From assembly GCA_026874595.1 (NCBI GenBank), contig CM049307.1, forward strand, positions 49,627,178 through 49,691,177: a stretch of DNA of 64,000 bases. Reading direction: 5' to 3'. Position 1 is the first letter of the stretch. Each line of letters starts with the position of its first letter. This document shows positions 22,601-33,292 of this stretch, piece by piece. Both the position numbers and the translations under genes were made by a program. The notes beneath the pieces are model-generated. The model was not told the origin of the DNA. It made no database searches and worked only from the letters and a program-made list of their open reading frames with translations. The DNA comes from Sipunculus nudus (Eukaryota; Annelida; Sipuncula; Golfingiida; Sipunculidae).

Positions 22601-22923
22601 ACTAATGGCCAGTCATCCTGAGCTGACCTGTTAATTATTTTCCATAACACTTGAAACATAATTGGGTGACACCTAAATTAAATAAACAGCTGTGAAGGAC
22701 TCTATATGTTGAACTGAAGAGGCAAAACGTTGAGATTTTAAGCTTTTGATGATGTAAGAAGGACACCGCGGTTGGTTTTATTTTGGTTTTAGAACTAAAT
22801 ATTGACATATACTTTAATATTTTAAGGAGACTACAGTTTATTTTATGTATACTAAATATACCTTGTTTGGGAAATGTAAATAGTTCCCATTAGAAGCCAT
22901 TTTTCGTGGATTTTAAATATATA

Positions 22924-23180
22924 CAGTAAAATACTGGTCTAACGGACACCTCACTTAGGCTCACTTAGGCTGGTTATTACGGACAAGTCCCTTAAATATT
23001 CCCTATACCTTATGTGCGGAAACTCTATCAGGCGGACACCTAACTACTGCGGACAACTGAAAAAAGCCTTCAACTAAAACCAACATTCTAAGAGTAAATG
23101 AACCTGACAAATACGGACACGATTCGCCATCTCCAGCTGACACTGATCACTCGCCCCGGGCAACATCAAAGGCCACCCCT
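22924..23180 (+). mobile_element. pogo/Tigger-like element, left end only
   Basis: Starts TA|CAGTAAAATACTGG and continues with repeated GGACACC / GCGGACAAC words, like the element at 43062 (TA|CAGTGAAACTCC, GCGGACAAC). The CAGT(A/G) start after a TA dinucleotide is typical of pogo/Tigger members of Tc1-mariner. No matching right terminus was found, so the copy is truncated. End position approximate. Confidence 0.5.
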
Positions 23181-23196
23181 TAAGACTGATTTCACA

Positions 23197-23217
23197 ATAT
23201 ATATGTATATATATATA

Positions 23218-23254
<37 letters not shown>
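23197..23254. repeat. (TA)n microsatellite, imperfect
   Basis: About 58 bp of TA with short interruptions, just after the truncated pogo/Tigger-like sequence. Confidence 0.9.
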
Positions 23255-23257
<3 letters not shown>

Positions 23258-23948
23258 CGGTTAAAAACGATTATGCATGCACATGTAAAGAATAAAGAAT
23301 TTAATCCCGCTGGCGATATAAGGACCCAAATATTCAACCAATTTATTCGATTATAAAAGATAGCAACCAACCACTGGTTTAACAAATTAATTGGCACATT
23401 ACCGATACATATCATATTTAAATCAGACTTTTGCTAAAAATTAGGCTATATACATATCAACGTGTTTTAATAAAAGTAAGTTTATTTCCATAGGTATTCA
23501 TGTTTGATGTCATTAACAGATCAAGGACAGTGTTGTTTTGAAACAGATAAACACTGGCACTTATGCATTGTCTCGTTTCTAAATTTTATTTCCATATTTA
23601 AATTGCTATATAAGCATAAGAATCCCCCGCAAGTGACAAAAGGCTATATACATATATGTGTATAAAAAAATTAAATATATATGTGTGTGTGTATGTTATT
23701 TTCAACGGTGTTCAAGATTGATTGCTAATGAATAGTAAAATAACTCTAACTTTAAATATAACCATGACGATTTATAAATCTAAATACACTGTATATTTGT
23801 TGCTTTGGCTTTTAAGACTTCCATGAGAGGCAGGCACATGTGAGCGATAGTAGCAGAATGATAATGACGTTCTTCTTTATTAATGAAACCATATCCACAT
23901 CATATTGCTACTAGGAACAAGGTACATTCACGTATATCCTATCTTTAA

Positions 23949-23993
<45 letters not shown>

Positions 23994-24361
23994 CAATTCT
24001 TGACCTGAGCAGGGCACTTATTCGCTTTATGGTATATGATATACATGAAATACACAAAACTGTGTAATTGCATGACAAAAAAGTACAGCCTATGATCTTC
24101 TCCAGAAAATGCTATAAAACTTTGTTTGTTCGGGGGGGGGGGGGGGGGCGGTTGTGCTAAGGGCTCAAAGAAGATCGAGATTTTGGTAGTCTTGATTAGA
24201 CAGATTTTGTTAATAAAAATCAACTTGTCTGTTTATTTATTTAATATCAAGCTAAATCTGCTTAAGTGCATATCATACTAATTATGTTATTTAAAAAAAA
24301 AAAACATATAAAAACAAGGACAGAGCTTTTATAAAGAAATGATATACAAAGGAAAAAAAAC
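23255..24361. repeat. Non-coding interval with (TA)n and a G17 tract
   Basis: AT-rich sequence between modules A1 and X2 with no recognised gene. Holds a (TA)n tract at 23951-23993 and an uninterrupted G run at 24132-24148. Confidence 0.75.
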
Positions 24362-24444
24362 GTATCGTCAGTACGTATCGGTATCGAATCAACTGTATCG
24401 CAATACGTATTCTACCGGAAAAGGATGACCGATACCCAGCCCTA
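24362..24444 (-). mobile_element. hAT-like element, one end only
   Basis: Dense GTATCG/CGATAC words followed by GATACCCAGCCCTA, whose reverse complement TAGGGCTGGGTATC resembles the terminus of known hAT elements (from memory). The opposite end was not found upstream, so this is a fragment. Confidence 0.4.
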
Positions 24445-24523
24445 ATATATATATTGCTTAAACATATATCAGTTGGCCTGTTGTGTTGTCTCTGAATCAG
24501 ATTCGTATGATTTATGATGTCAT

Positions 24524-24640
24524 AAGTACGAGATAATATGTCGTACGTACGAGATAATATGTTGTACGTACGAGATAATATGTCGAACGTACGAGATAAT
24601 ATGTCGTACGAAGGAGATTATATGACGTACATTCGAGATA
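24524..24640 (+). repeat. 21-bp tandem repeat with CGTACG motif, about six units
   Basis: The word GAGATAATATG recurs at 24530, 24551, 24572 and 24593, with degraded versions at 24614 and 24635, exactly 21 bp apart. Each unit carries a CGTACG palindrome or a one-base variant. It abuts a large hairpin built from the same motif. Not a CRISPR: there are no spacers and the unit is contiguous. Confidence 0.9.
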
Positions 24641-24717
24641 AAAAATCAATTATTATAGTATGTCGTACGTACGACAAAGCATCTCGCACGTACGACATAC
24701 TATAATAATTGATTTTT
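24641..24717. repeat. Long perfect inverted repeat, 30-bp arms
   Basis: Arms 24641-24670 and 24688-24717 are exact reverse complements (starting AAAAATCAATTATTATAG) separated by 17 nt that themselves nearly continue the palindrome around CGTACG. Together with the adjacent 21-bp repeat it forms a foldback-like structure about 190 bp long, immediately upstream of module X2. Possibly a MITE or foldback element end. Confidence 0.9.
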
Positions 24718-25068
24718 ATTTTACCGGGTGGCAGCAATACGCTTCCGTACAAAAGCATGAAGGCGGCCGTCAAGTGAATTTACAAGCGTAGCGCCTTTCA
24801 ATGGGAATATTGCTGTATTGTTTGACGGAGCTTGTGATCATAAACTCACGAACCGCAGTGACGGGTTGTTCTTTAATAACATAAATCCGTCATCTCCTGC
24901 GGCGTCGCTAGGGAATTCAAGTAAAGGTTTAGTTCCAATGTCAGGATCGTGTAATGCAGAAGCAGGTCACGTGACAGAACATGTATACAGGATCACGTTG
25001 TGTATATTACCAGAAGTTTGTATTTGACAAAAGACGAAATTGTAAACAAGATGGGGCTGGCCCATGTC

Positions 25069-25298
25069 CAGGGGCGTCAATAAAGGGGGAAGGGGTATAT
25101 ATCTCCACATTTTAGCAATGGGGGATCGTCAATATAATCAACCCCTACCAGTCGGAGAATATAATATAAATTACAAATGAAATATATAAATAAATAAAAT
25201 TATAGACTTTGGATCCATTTATGACTTTACTATGAAATATTTTATATCTAAAATTGTTTACAATTAATTACATATACCTTATTTTTTTTAAATCTAAT
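25069..25298 (+). mobile_element. hAT-like MITE, left part, in module X2
   Basis: Starts CAGGGGCGTCAATAA and follows the copy at 2531 until a GTCGC-rich element stub interrupts it at 25299. Since both X copies carry it, insertion predates their duplication. Confidence 0.7.
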
Positions 25299-25550
25299 GG
25301 GGCTGTCCCACTTAGGCGACTCTACAGGCGACTAATTAATAATTAATTTTTGATATTACAAGTAACCTTGGCAGTCGGACAATCTATATATCCACGGTAC
25401 GGTAAACACATCATTTCACAGCGACATACTTTTCACGTTGGAATGATGAGTCGGAGTATATGAGAAACTACCATGAGGATATAATTTTTACTTGTCTACC
25501 ACGAAGTAAAGTTTTGAATTAAATATTGCTACTCGATATACAAACAAATG

Positions 25551-25564
25551 CCCCCCCCCCCCCC
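25551..25564. repeat. Poly(C) tract, 14 bp
   Basis: Paralogous to the C15 tract at 4501-4515 but with changed immediate flank. Confidence 0.95.
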
Positions 25565-27599
25565 AAAGAAATGTTTTTTTAGTAATAAAAACACATGATC
25601 CATTTTGAGCAGCCATATTTTCCTAATTGTAAATACATGTACTCATTTTCCATTTAATTACATGTGTTTAATGAAATTGAATTCCCCGCTTTTTAATCGT
25701 TGTTACATTTCCCTTGTTCTGGGTTTTAGAGACGTTCAAGACTGCCTGTATCCCCATCATGTTTATGGTCTAGTCTGCACTTTTCTACTTAAGATTGTGT
25801 AAAAACAGAAATAGAGAAAAAAAGAATATTCCTACAGCTGTTGGTTGTTTAGCATAAATGTTATTTCAGTGATTGAGTGATCAAATGATTGGTCCCCTGC
25901 TGAGACTGTTGCTTCCTGTCAAGTCTTGCAAAAGAGACAAAGGTTCGTTTCAAAGCCCACATCGGTTGTCTGGGTGTTGTCATTGCCAACCAAAGATTGG
26001 CGGTTTTTTGCGTGTCTCTACTGTTGATGCGTACTTGGATTAAATGTGAGGCAAAGCGTCGTTGGCGGGGACACAGAAATGGTGAACGTCCGTCCTTCGT
26101 GCATTCCGTCCGTCGATCCGTGCGTCCGTCACAATTTATTCCATAATTATACATTTTTTAGATAATGCGACCAGTAACGGAATTTAATGATTTTGTTTTA
26201 CAAAATTTAATAATTATTAGACTAAGTGAAGGGGAGTACTGGATGACTTTGTGGTGCCAAAAACAAGATATAGATTATTTTTAATTTTCCATTACATATG
26301 CAATTAGGAATACCTGAAAGGTGCAGTCGGCCAGAATGTCTGTGATTATTATATATTATATATTTTTTTTCTGTTACAGCGTAATGACCGCAAAACTGAT
26401 TCATCTGAACCCCTCAGGACATATTTGCAAATACGCCAGCGCAGATCTAACCAACTATGACCTCATAGGATGACTGTGTATTGGTGGTTTTTGTAATGTT
26501 TGGTAATAAATGGACAGTGTCTTAGCTTTACAACTGAGGAAGTCGGGACACCGATCCTAAAAGGAAGACATTGGGGGATCTGGGATTCTCATTAAGCATG
26601 TTTTTTTTTTAAATTAACTGTATATATCTGATATTCAACATTTTATTCAATTTATCATATGGACCAAGCTCATGTTTTACAAGTTGGAAACCATGCCATA
26701 AATTCGAAAACAGGTACAAGACTACAACATATCTTTCCCATATTTTTTACATACTGTGTATTTTATGTATGCATACCAAGGAAAAGTGCAGCAGAATAAA
26801 GAATAGATAGAATATTTAATGCATTTCCGCAGATGCGATATAGATCACCATTTATTGAACTTGGTATGAATAATGTAGAACACAAGTATAACCTGGACAG
26901 TGGCCCAGACTGTATCTACAGTGTACCGGAAGCATATCAGTGAATAGCAATACACCGGCACTTAAGGGGCATTAATCGCTCATGGCACTGGTAGGTATAG
27001 TAGAGGTTTGGGTGACACATTATACGATTAGTTATCACCTTGGAAGCAAAATGTGAACAGTCCTTATGTATTACAGTAGATGAAGACCTAAAGAATTTCC
27101 CATTCCAGATCGTTGTGATGTATAAACCTTAGGTGTCTAGGATCCTAAATCCATCGATCAACCGCTTACTGAAAGCTTAATATCAGAAAATTGAAATACT
27201 CCTTTGAACTCCTGACTATTAGGAAACCTATAGTATATTTCATACTACTACAGCCATATGCAACTGCTCAGAGAAATGATGTTAATAAAATTCTCAGACT
27301 TATTGCCATTTAGCAAAAGCAACGTATATAAAATGCACCGCAAACATTACTGGGTTCACTTTTTTTCCGCATGTAAAATTGTATTAAATTACATTTCAGT
27401 TATTTGACTTTACAATAATTGAATATATGTCCACCTTTTCATAAAGTTTTGAACTACTAGATTCATCTAGGCAGGTGCAACTGTCATTTCCATAAAGATA
27501 TAAGGAAACATTACACAATTTCAAAGGGTTGTCTTGGTCTAGGTTTTACTTTGAGGTAAGCTGATATGTCCCTTAATGTATATAATAATTTTATTTTAT

Positions 27600-29620
27600 T
27601 TATGGTAGTTAAATCTTATCTATACATAAGCAGCTACTCCACAGGTGATCAAAATCTATGATGCCTAAACCAGCACAACAACATTGAGAGAACGGAATGG
27701 TATGTTACCTGTACGAGAAGAAAAGCCGGATAAATTACATTAAATCGGGCATCTTTGTCAGATTGAAAAACCCGGGAAAGTAACATGAAGTTGATACTTG
27801 ACACTCAGTAAAGTTTTTTTTTTAACCAAAGCTCTTCATTCTAACATCTGCTCCTACAGTAAAACCTCCCCCTTTTGCGAGAAGCTTGTTGTTTAGGGTA
27901 CTGCGGGGCTAGCCTGAACATACAGAAAAAAGTACACTTTTGAAGTTTTGCAATGACCTGCATGACAAATTGTTTTACATATATCAACAAATCTAAGTTT
28001 ACTGACAAATAGGTTTCGAGATTTGTGGCGATTTATTGTCTGCATACACTTAGCATGTATCAGCAGATGTTAACAAACGAGATCACCGTTTGCACTTAAA
28101 TATATGTCATTACATGGAGTCACGTACCCCTTTTGATGTGAACAAGCTGACCGATAGTCTCTTCACGGTTTATCTTTCTCTCTTGCTTCAATGGCAAATC
28201 CCTTGGGCTTATACCATCTGCATTCTAGTGCTAAAACAGCGCGCATAGATAAAAGTTAGGTTGTAACAGAGAAGTCAATAGACAGGAGCTGCGAATGGGA
28301 CTACTTTCACTGATATGAATGTGTTTCCACCATACAGACATCCCGCTCGGCAGCTAAGGTACTCGCTGCTCCCAGAAGGACGGATACATTTTTGGACTAT
28401 TACACTTCTTAGTGAAAAAAATTTCAAGGTTGAAGATCATTTTAAGCTTACTTCAAGTAAGTACTTAACATAAGCCTGATCATCTACACGGATATCATAG
28501 CGTTACTGGTCTGATTATAATTAAGAAAAAAAAACAAGAACTCAAGGATTATCCCACTTGAGAAACCTCTCTTGCTTCTCCAATTTATTGTCTCTTGAAC
28601 ACTCTCTCATATAAGAACCCAGGTGCATCCGAGTAAACTGAATCGACAGATAAACCTTGTCTAATTTGTAGTTGCTTCCATCCACTTTAGAACCGATAAC
28701 GGTTCTTGGCAATTAGATGGAATGGAAAGCTTTCTACGATATAATTTTCTGAATCCATGTGGCCGAGGGGGAAACTCGGTTGCACAAAATAAAACAGAAT
28801 TTTTGTATAGAGTTACAAGACATGATCACCTACAGCTATCCCTTCCATATTAAATCATATCCTGAGTAAAATAACCTCATAACCTCGTATCTGAAGGGAG
28901 AATTCATTTATCTATACATAGCAAAACCGGGTGTCATATCGATAGATATGGAAAAGAATACTGACTGTCAAATGTTTTATTTTCTAGAAATGTTAGGTTC
29001 AATTTCCGAATACAATATTTACAATTATCTACGTCAGCACTGCGCCTCATCACTTTATATGGCATATTGATTGAGGAGAAGCAGTTAAAGTAAAAAACAT
29101 TGACTGCTAAGGCTATTTTGTATTGATTTAAACATTATTATATCATTCTTATTGGTTTAAATGCATTGCGTTTTTACAGTATTGATTAGTACTGATTTAA
29201 GAGCTCGAGATGTCGAATCTCCGCCACTGCCATGGCCAAGTTTTCTTCAGTATGAAAAAAATTATTAAGTTAGTCCCTTTTAGTAGTAATATATTTAATG
29301 CAAATGTAATCTGAGTAATTTGCATTTCTCATGGCATTTACTGGGAAATCGGTTGCCTGCCTGTGACGTCAAACAAAGGAGGACTAAGGTTCGTCAACAG
29401 GATTTCTATTAGAGAACTAATAGCCAGTAAACCAGAGGCGTTTGCTCTATTTGTGACGTTTATTACGTTCCAGAACACTTGAAACATATTACAATGACAT
29501 CTAAGTTAACATAACAAGTACGAAGGATTGTACAGTTTTGTATGTTAACCTAAAAGGCAAAACTTAGAGAGTTAAAGCTTCTGATGATGAAAGAAGGATA
29601 CCGTAGTTTTCCTTATATAT
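27600..29620 (+). repeat. Module A, copy 2
   Basis: Matches A1 from its start but lacks the equivalent of A1 19897-20486 (about 590 bp). The join reads TTTGC|ACTT, and the trinucleotide TGC occurs at both A1 breakpoints, which suggests a microhomology deletion. A3 keeps this block. A2 has an intact MITE-empty site (AATGGAAA at 28721-28728), octamer ATGCAAAT at 29318-29325 and CRE TGACGTCA at 29364-29371 (46 bp apart, 25 bp closer than in A1 and A3). Candidate exon destroyed. Confidence 0.8.
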
Positions 29621-29639
29621 ACTCATATTCGGTTTTTCT

Positions 29640-32010
29640 TACGGGAACTCGCTCTAGGGGTCCCTCTGGCTTCTCGTTCAGGGACAGGTTCAATTACCAG
29701 ATTTAAGCACAAGGGATGCGAATGTGAGCTTAAGGTCGATAACTGAAATACATTTTTATTGTCTGTCAAATATTGAGTATTATCTGTTTAACGATAAATT
29801 ACCGTGAAAAAGATACGGCTTTTTTATAATTTTTTTAATCTCAGACATTTATACAACAGCAGGATGTACCTAGATGAGTAGTCCGCGATATCACATGGAT
29901 ACACTACACCAAGACAACTCTTGGCAACAAATACCACTAAGTGTTCGGGTCCGATAAACTGACAAAGAAAGATCGTATTTTTTCATTTCTCAAGTGATAA
30001 ATGGTAAGCAACATATTCTTTAAAATAAGGTTATTATGGGAGTCTCTGGTGTTTATCTAGTTTTAGTTTAACAAACCCCGCAATGCTTGTTCACATGAAC
30101 CGAAAAGAGCCAGACGACTGATAGTACACATGCGCGTGGATAAGGTCCTTTTGAGATCCTGATCCAAATCTTCGCGTTTTATAAAACAGTGTCACGCTTT
30201 ATCATTGTTATCAGGCAACCACTAGAACAAATTAATCTTGCCCATGCAAGACAAGGAAATTGCCCTGTATCACGCTGGTATATAATCATTTGAGTAAGAT
30301 ATATAAGATGGTGATCCAGTTGAAGTCATAAATGTAACACGGGCACCGCAAAGCGGAGCATCCCCTCGTAAGGGCATAATTAAAATGGGTGTAATACACA
30401 GTGTGAAAATGAAGAGGGCAGCTCTGTGGCCTTGACCTTTGCTCCTGTGACCTCAAAATCGACAGGGGTCTTCATATAAGGGTAGCTGAGCCATATGTGC
30501 AAGATGAAAGGTTTTGGTCAAACGGTTTGGCTTAAAATGGGTCCACAATTTTTTTTAAAGAAGTAGGCGCTATGGCCGTGACCTTTAACCACATGACCTC
30601 AAATTTATAGGGGTCTTCATCCATGACCTTTGACCCTGTGACCTCATAATCGATAGAGTTTGTCTCCTCTATATGTGGGTGAGCCATATGTGGCATGTAA
30701 GGTTTTGGTCAAACTGTTTGGCTTGAAATCGATCCACAAGCCAATTCCGGACGGACAGACGGCCGGACGAAAGAACAGAGGCGTAAATGTATTCCCTTTG
30801 CAACTTCGTTGCGAGGGGATTACACGCTGTTCCTTGGTTTTTACCCTAATACAAAAAATCATTAAAATCAATCCATTTACAACTTGTGTACTGTTGCTGA
30901 CAGACGGCCGAAGAGAATACACCTGGCGGAGGTATAATTATATATATGTTCACCACGTTAATACATTCGGGAATAAAATTAGATTATCCTTGGTAAGGTA
31001 TACATTACCATTATTGACCTCGGCATGAATAATACAGAATACAAGTAAACCCCACTCAGCGTTTCTTCTGTCTGCATGTTCGGTGTATCGCAGACGCATA
31101 AGTACATAACGATATATACGCAAATCATGGGACGATGAAGGTAAATAATTGATTATAATGGATCTTTGGGCCACCATATCAAGCATTCTTCAGTAATATC
31201 TGATCATTACTGAGATGATTTGTTTGGAATCAAGTAGCAAAGTGGTTTTGTAGCCAAGTTTATGCAGACCTAGATAGATGTCATGTTTCAAATCTGTGTT
31301 GTGCAGACACTGCTGCTTGAACATTAGAAGGGAGATTTTTTTTCACATATCCTCTGTACTAGTCGGTGTACACTGACTACACTGCTTCGGGTTATGTACA
31401 ACCCTGGAGGCCATATTCTGTCGCGCCGCTGTGAGAGGTGCATCATGAATTTTCAACAAAACAATTAAACCAATCAGATGGCTCGCATATGCTCCCTCTA
31501 TGCATCGAGCGAAACAAATATGTTGTTATGCTTGGATCTCAAATTACCAGAACTTTACAGGGGAACTGACCAATCAGATATGATCCATCCGTAAAACTAT
31601 CGCGTATCTGCTACAGATGGATTCTAATTTCATACAGAGAGTGAACAGTTTTGACCACTGGGCAATAAAACATCGGATTTGTTTGGCCGTTATGATGTTG
31701 GCCCCGTCACGTATGAACTTCTTCGATCATAATGCATGATGTTGGCCACAGAGCGGCATACATGATCTGTGAGTGCGGAGCTTAGCGAATGCCCTACTAT
31801 TTTAGCTGTACAAATTGGGTGATTTCCCCCCCTTAGATCTGTTTGCATTTCGCATAATCATAGCCAATATATTTGTAAAACTTAAGTTAGTTCCGTTTTA
31901 ACTGACTTCAAACAAGTATTCTGTGCCTACAAGTGAGTCATATGTTTTAGTCATACAAATTTTACTGTAATATTAATGTTTTCTCATGCTAAATAAAATT
32001 AATTACCAAT
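29640..32010 (+). repeat. Module Z, copy 1
   Basis: Strong match to Z2 (41075-42990), for example AAGGGATGCGAATGTGAGCT and AAGGTCGATAACTGAAATAC near both starts, TTGACCTCGGCATGAATAAT and GACACTGCTGCTTG later. Differs by a 490-bp GACC-rich insertion (30337-30826). No convincing coding frame. The 122-codon frame 30660-31028 lies mostly in the insertion. Confidence 0.85.
30337..30826 (-). mobile_element. GACC-rich dispersed repeat inserted in module Z1
   Basis: Contains TGACCTTTGACCCTGTGACC, GGTTTTGGTCAAAC twice, AGCCATATGTG twice, and GACGGACAGACGGCCGGACG near one end. It is bounded by ACACG at 30337-30341 and 30822-30826, and by ATCCCCTCG / CGAGGGGAT inverted words near the ends. Z2 lacks it: there the flanks join directly before TGTTCCTTGG. 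The phrasing is related to 13440-14335 in the opposite orientation. TGACCTTTGACCC matches a DR1 nuclear-receptor site by consensus only. Confidence 0.7.
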
Positions 32011-32038
32011 TATTAACTATTAAGCGCTTCTCAAATGA

Positions 32039-32039
32039 C

Positions 32040-32085
<46 letters not shown>
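32039..32085. repeat. Compound (TA)n(TG)n microsatellite
   Basis: TA for about 14 bp followed by TG for about 32 bp, at the Z1-Y3 boundary. At the matching boundary Z2-Y4 there is a pure (TA)n tract plus a pogo/Tigger-like end. Confidence 0.95.
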
Positions 32086-32090
<5 letters not shown>

Positions 32091-32789
32091 TGATGTATGG
32101 CCCATGTTTGTAATAAATTGATATGTTGTTAAGTATTGATTTTAAGGTCTGTAAGAGTATCCCAACCACCGCCATGCCAAAGGCTGCGTGTTAGCTCCTC
32201 AGTGATAACAGTGTACTCCGCACTATTACATTAAGTGGCAATGTCTTAAATGCAATTTTCATTTCAGTTACTGACTCTTAAGGCGAACGGATATGTGCTT
32301 AGAGGTAGCTTTCCTTCTATGACGTAATAAAGAGACCAAGGCTTGCCTAGATCGCCACAGGACTCTCGGAGTGAAATTATGTCCAATATAAGTTCAGCGA
32401 CCTAAATGGCTGACGGTAGCTATTTTTACTATTTTAATGTAATGGTAAACCGTTTTTGTTATGTCTTAATTACCTTAAAGCTATGAAGGACAGGGTGATG
32501 TACCTATAGGCAAAAACTAAATTTAATTGAATTATCTTGAAGCAAGTGCCAAACCGTGGTTCTATTTGTATTAATCTGATATTAAGTTTATTCATGGGGG
32601 ACACTCATGAAACTCAGTTTCGGGGTCCCCTCTTTAAGTGGCAGATTCATCAACAGGAACCATACACAGGGGCATTGTAGGCGATCCTTCCCACAAATAT
32701 GATGACAGGAGGCCCAACTTTCCTTAAACAAATGATTATGTCATCACTTAATATAGTTTTTGTGATTAGTACCTGTGTTTCTGGGTCTA

Positions 32790-32862
32790 GTGTTTTGTAT
32801 GCTCTACTAAGGGCAGAGCACCGGACTCAAATCCGGAAGAATGTGAGTTCGAATAGCATAGT
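32790..32862 (+). pseudogene. tRNA-like relic in module Y3
   Basis: D-arm-like TGCTCTACTAAGGGCAGAGCA, anticodon-stem-like CCGGA-CTCAAA-TCCGG with a 6-nt rather than 7-nt loop, and a T-arm B-box-like GTGAGTTCGAATAGC. No good acceptor stem was seen. The same relic is in Y4 (43851-43920), while Y1 and Y2 have only eroded sequence there. Probably a SINE head or tRNA pseudogene. Confidence 0.6.
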
Positions 32863-33278
32863 TTATGAGCCAGTAGCGGTATGGCTCGCCAACCTCCCCC
32901 GAGGGGCAATTTTCTAAAAAAAAATGCGCATACGTATCCAGCATGTCAAAAATTTCTCTTACATAAAAAATAAATCAAAAATATACCTTGAATTTGATAT
33001 ATAATCATGTAAACTATCCAAATACAAACACAGTTATATCTTTCTTGTTCAGCAATAAAAGGGCAGGAAAATGGTGTTTATTTTACCACCATATATGGGC
33101 TAATATAAAGGTTATTTTGATACAGGTGATTTTGTGTCCATACCCCTTTGACCGATATCCGTCAGTCGCAAACTTCGCACTTTGTCCATTTTTTCGAAAA
33201 ATCAGCCACGATTCAAGTTCCCACCTTTTTTTCACAAACTAGGAACCTCCAGGTAAAAGAAAATTAGGGTCAAGAAAA

Positions 33279-33292
33279 CCCCCCCCCCCCCC
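33279..33292. repeat. Poly(C) tract, 14 bp
   Basis: Uninterrupted C run in Y3. The paralogous place in Y4 (about 44335) reads TAGAAAATGCTG and has no C run. Confidence 0.9.

Larger units (their letters stand above)
19340..22790 (+). repeat. Module A, copy 1
   Basis: The first part matches A2 (27600 on: GAGCAGCTACC/AAGCAGCTACT, GCCGGATAAATTACAT-type words). The stretch from about 19895 (GCTTTAAGGGTTTATAA, GGCATACCATGTCTGTTCTT) matches A3 from 36545 and weakly A4 from 48180. The 20486-22790 part matches A2, A3 and partly A4. Contains a candidate exon (20512-20656), a hAT-type MITE absent from A2 and A3 (21082-21427) and a well-preserved core (22478-22600). The end (AGCTGTGAAGGAC, AAAGGCAAAACG-like words at 22690-22730) also resembles the beginning of module Y. 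Confidence 0.8.
24742..27510 (+). repeat. Module X, copy 2
   Basis: Collinear with X1 from CAAAAGCATGAAGGCGG onward. It contains the MITE left part (25069), a 34-base stub of the GTCGC-rich element (25299-25332), then a jump equivalent to X1 2791-4244, the core (25855-25980), the CCGT tract (about 26088-26130) and the tail (27160-27510) homologous to part of the array unit. It lacks the GC-richer insertion and has no tandem array. It leads into module A2, whereas X1 leads through the array into Y1. Confidence 0.8.

Noticed and set aside
24524-24640. CRISPR-like regular repeat
   Set aside because: The 21-bp units are contiguous with no spacers, in eukaryotic-looking DNA; it is a simple tandem repeat.
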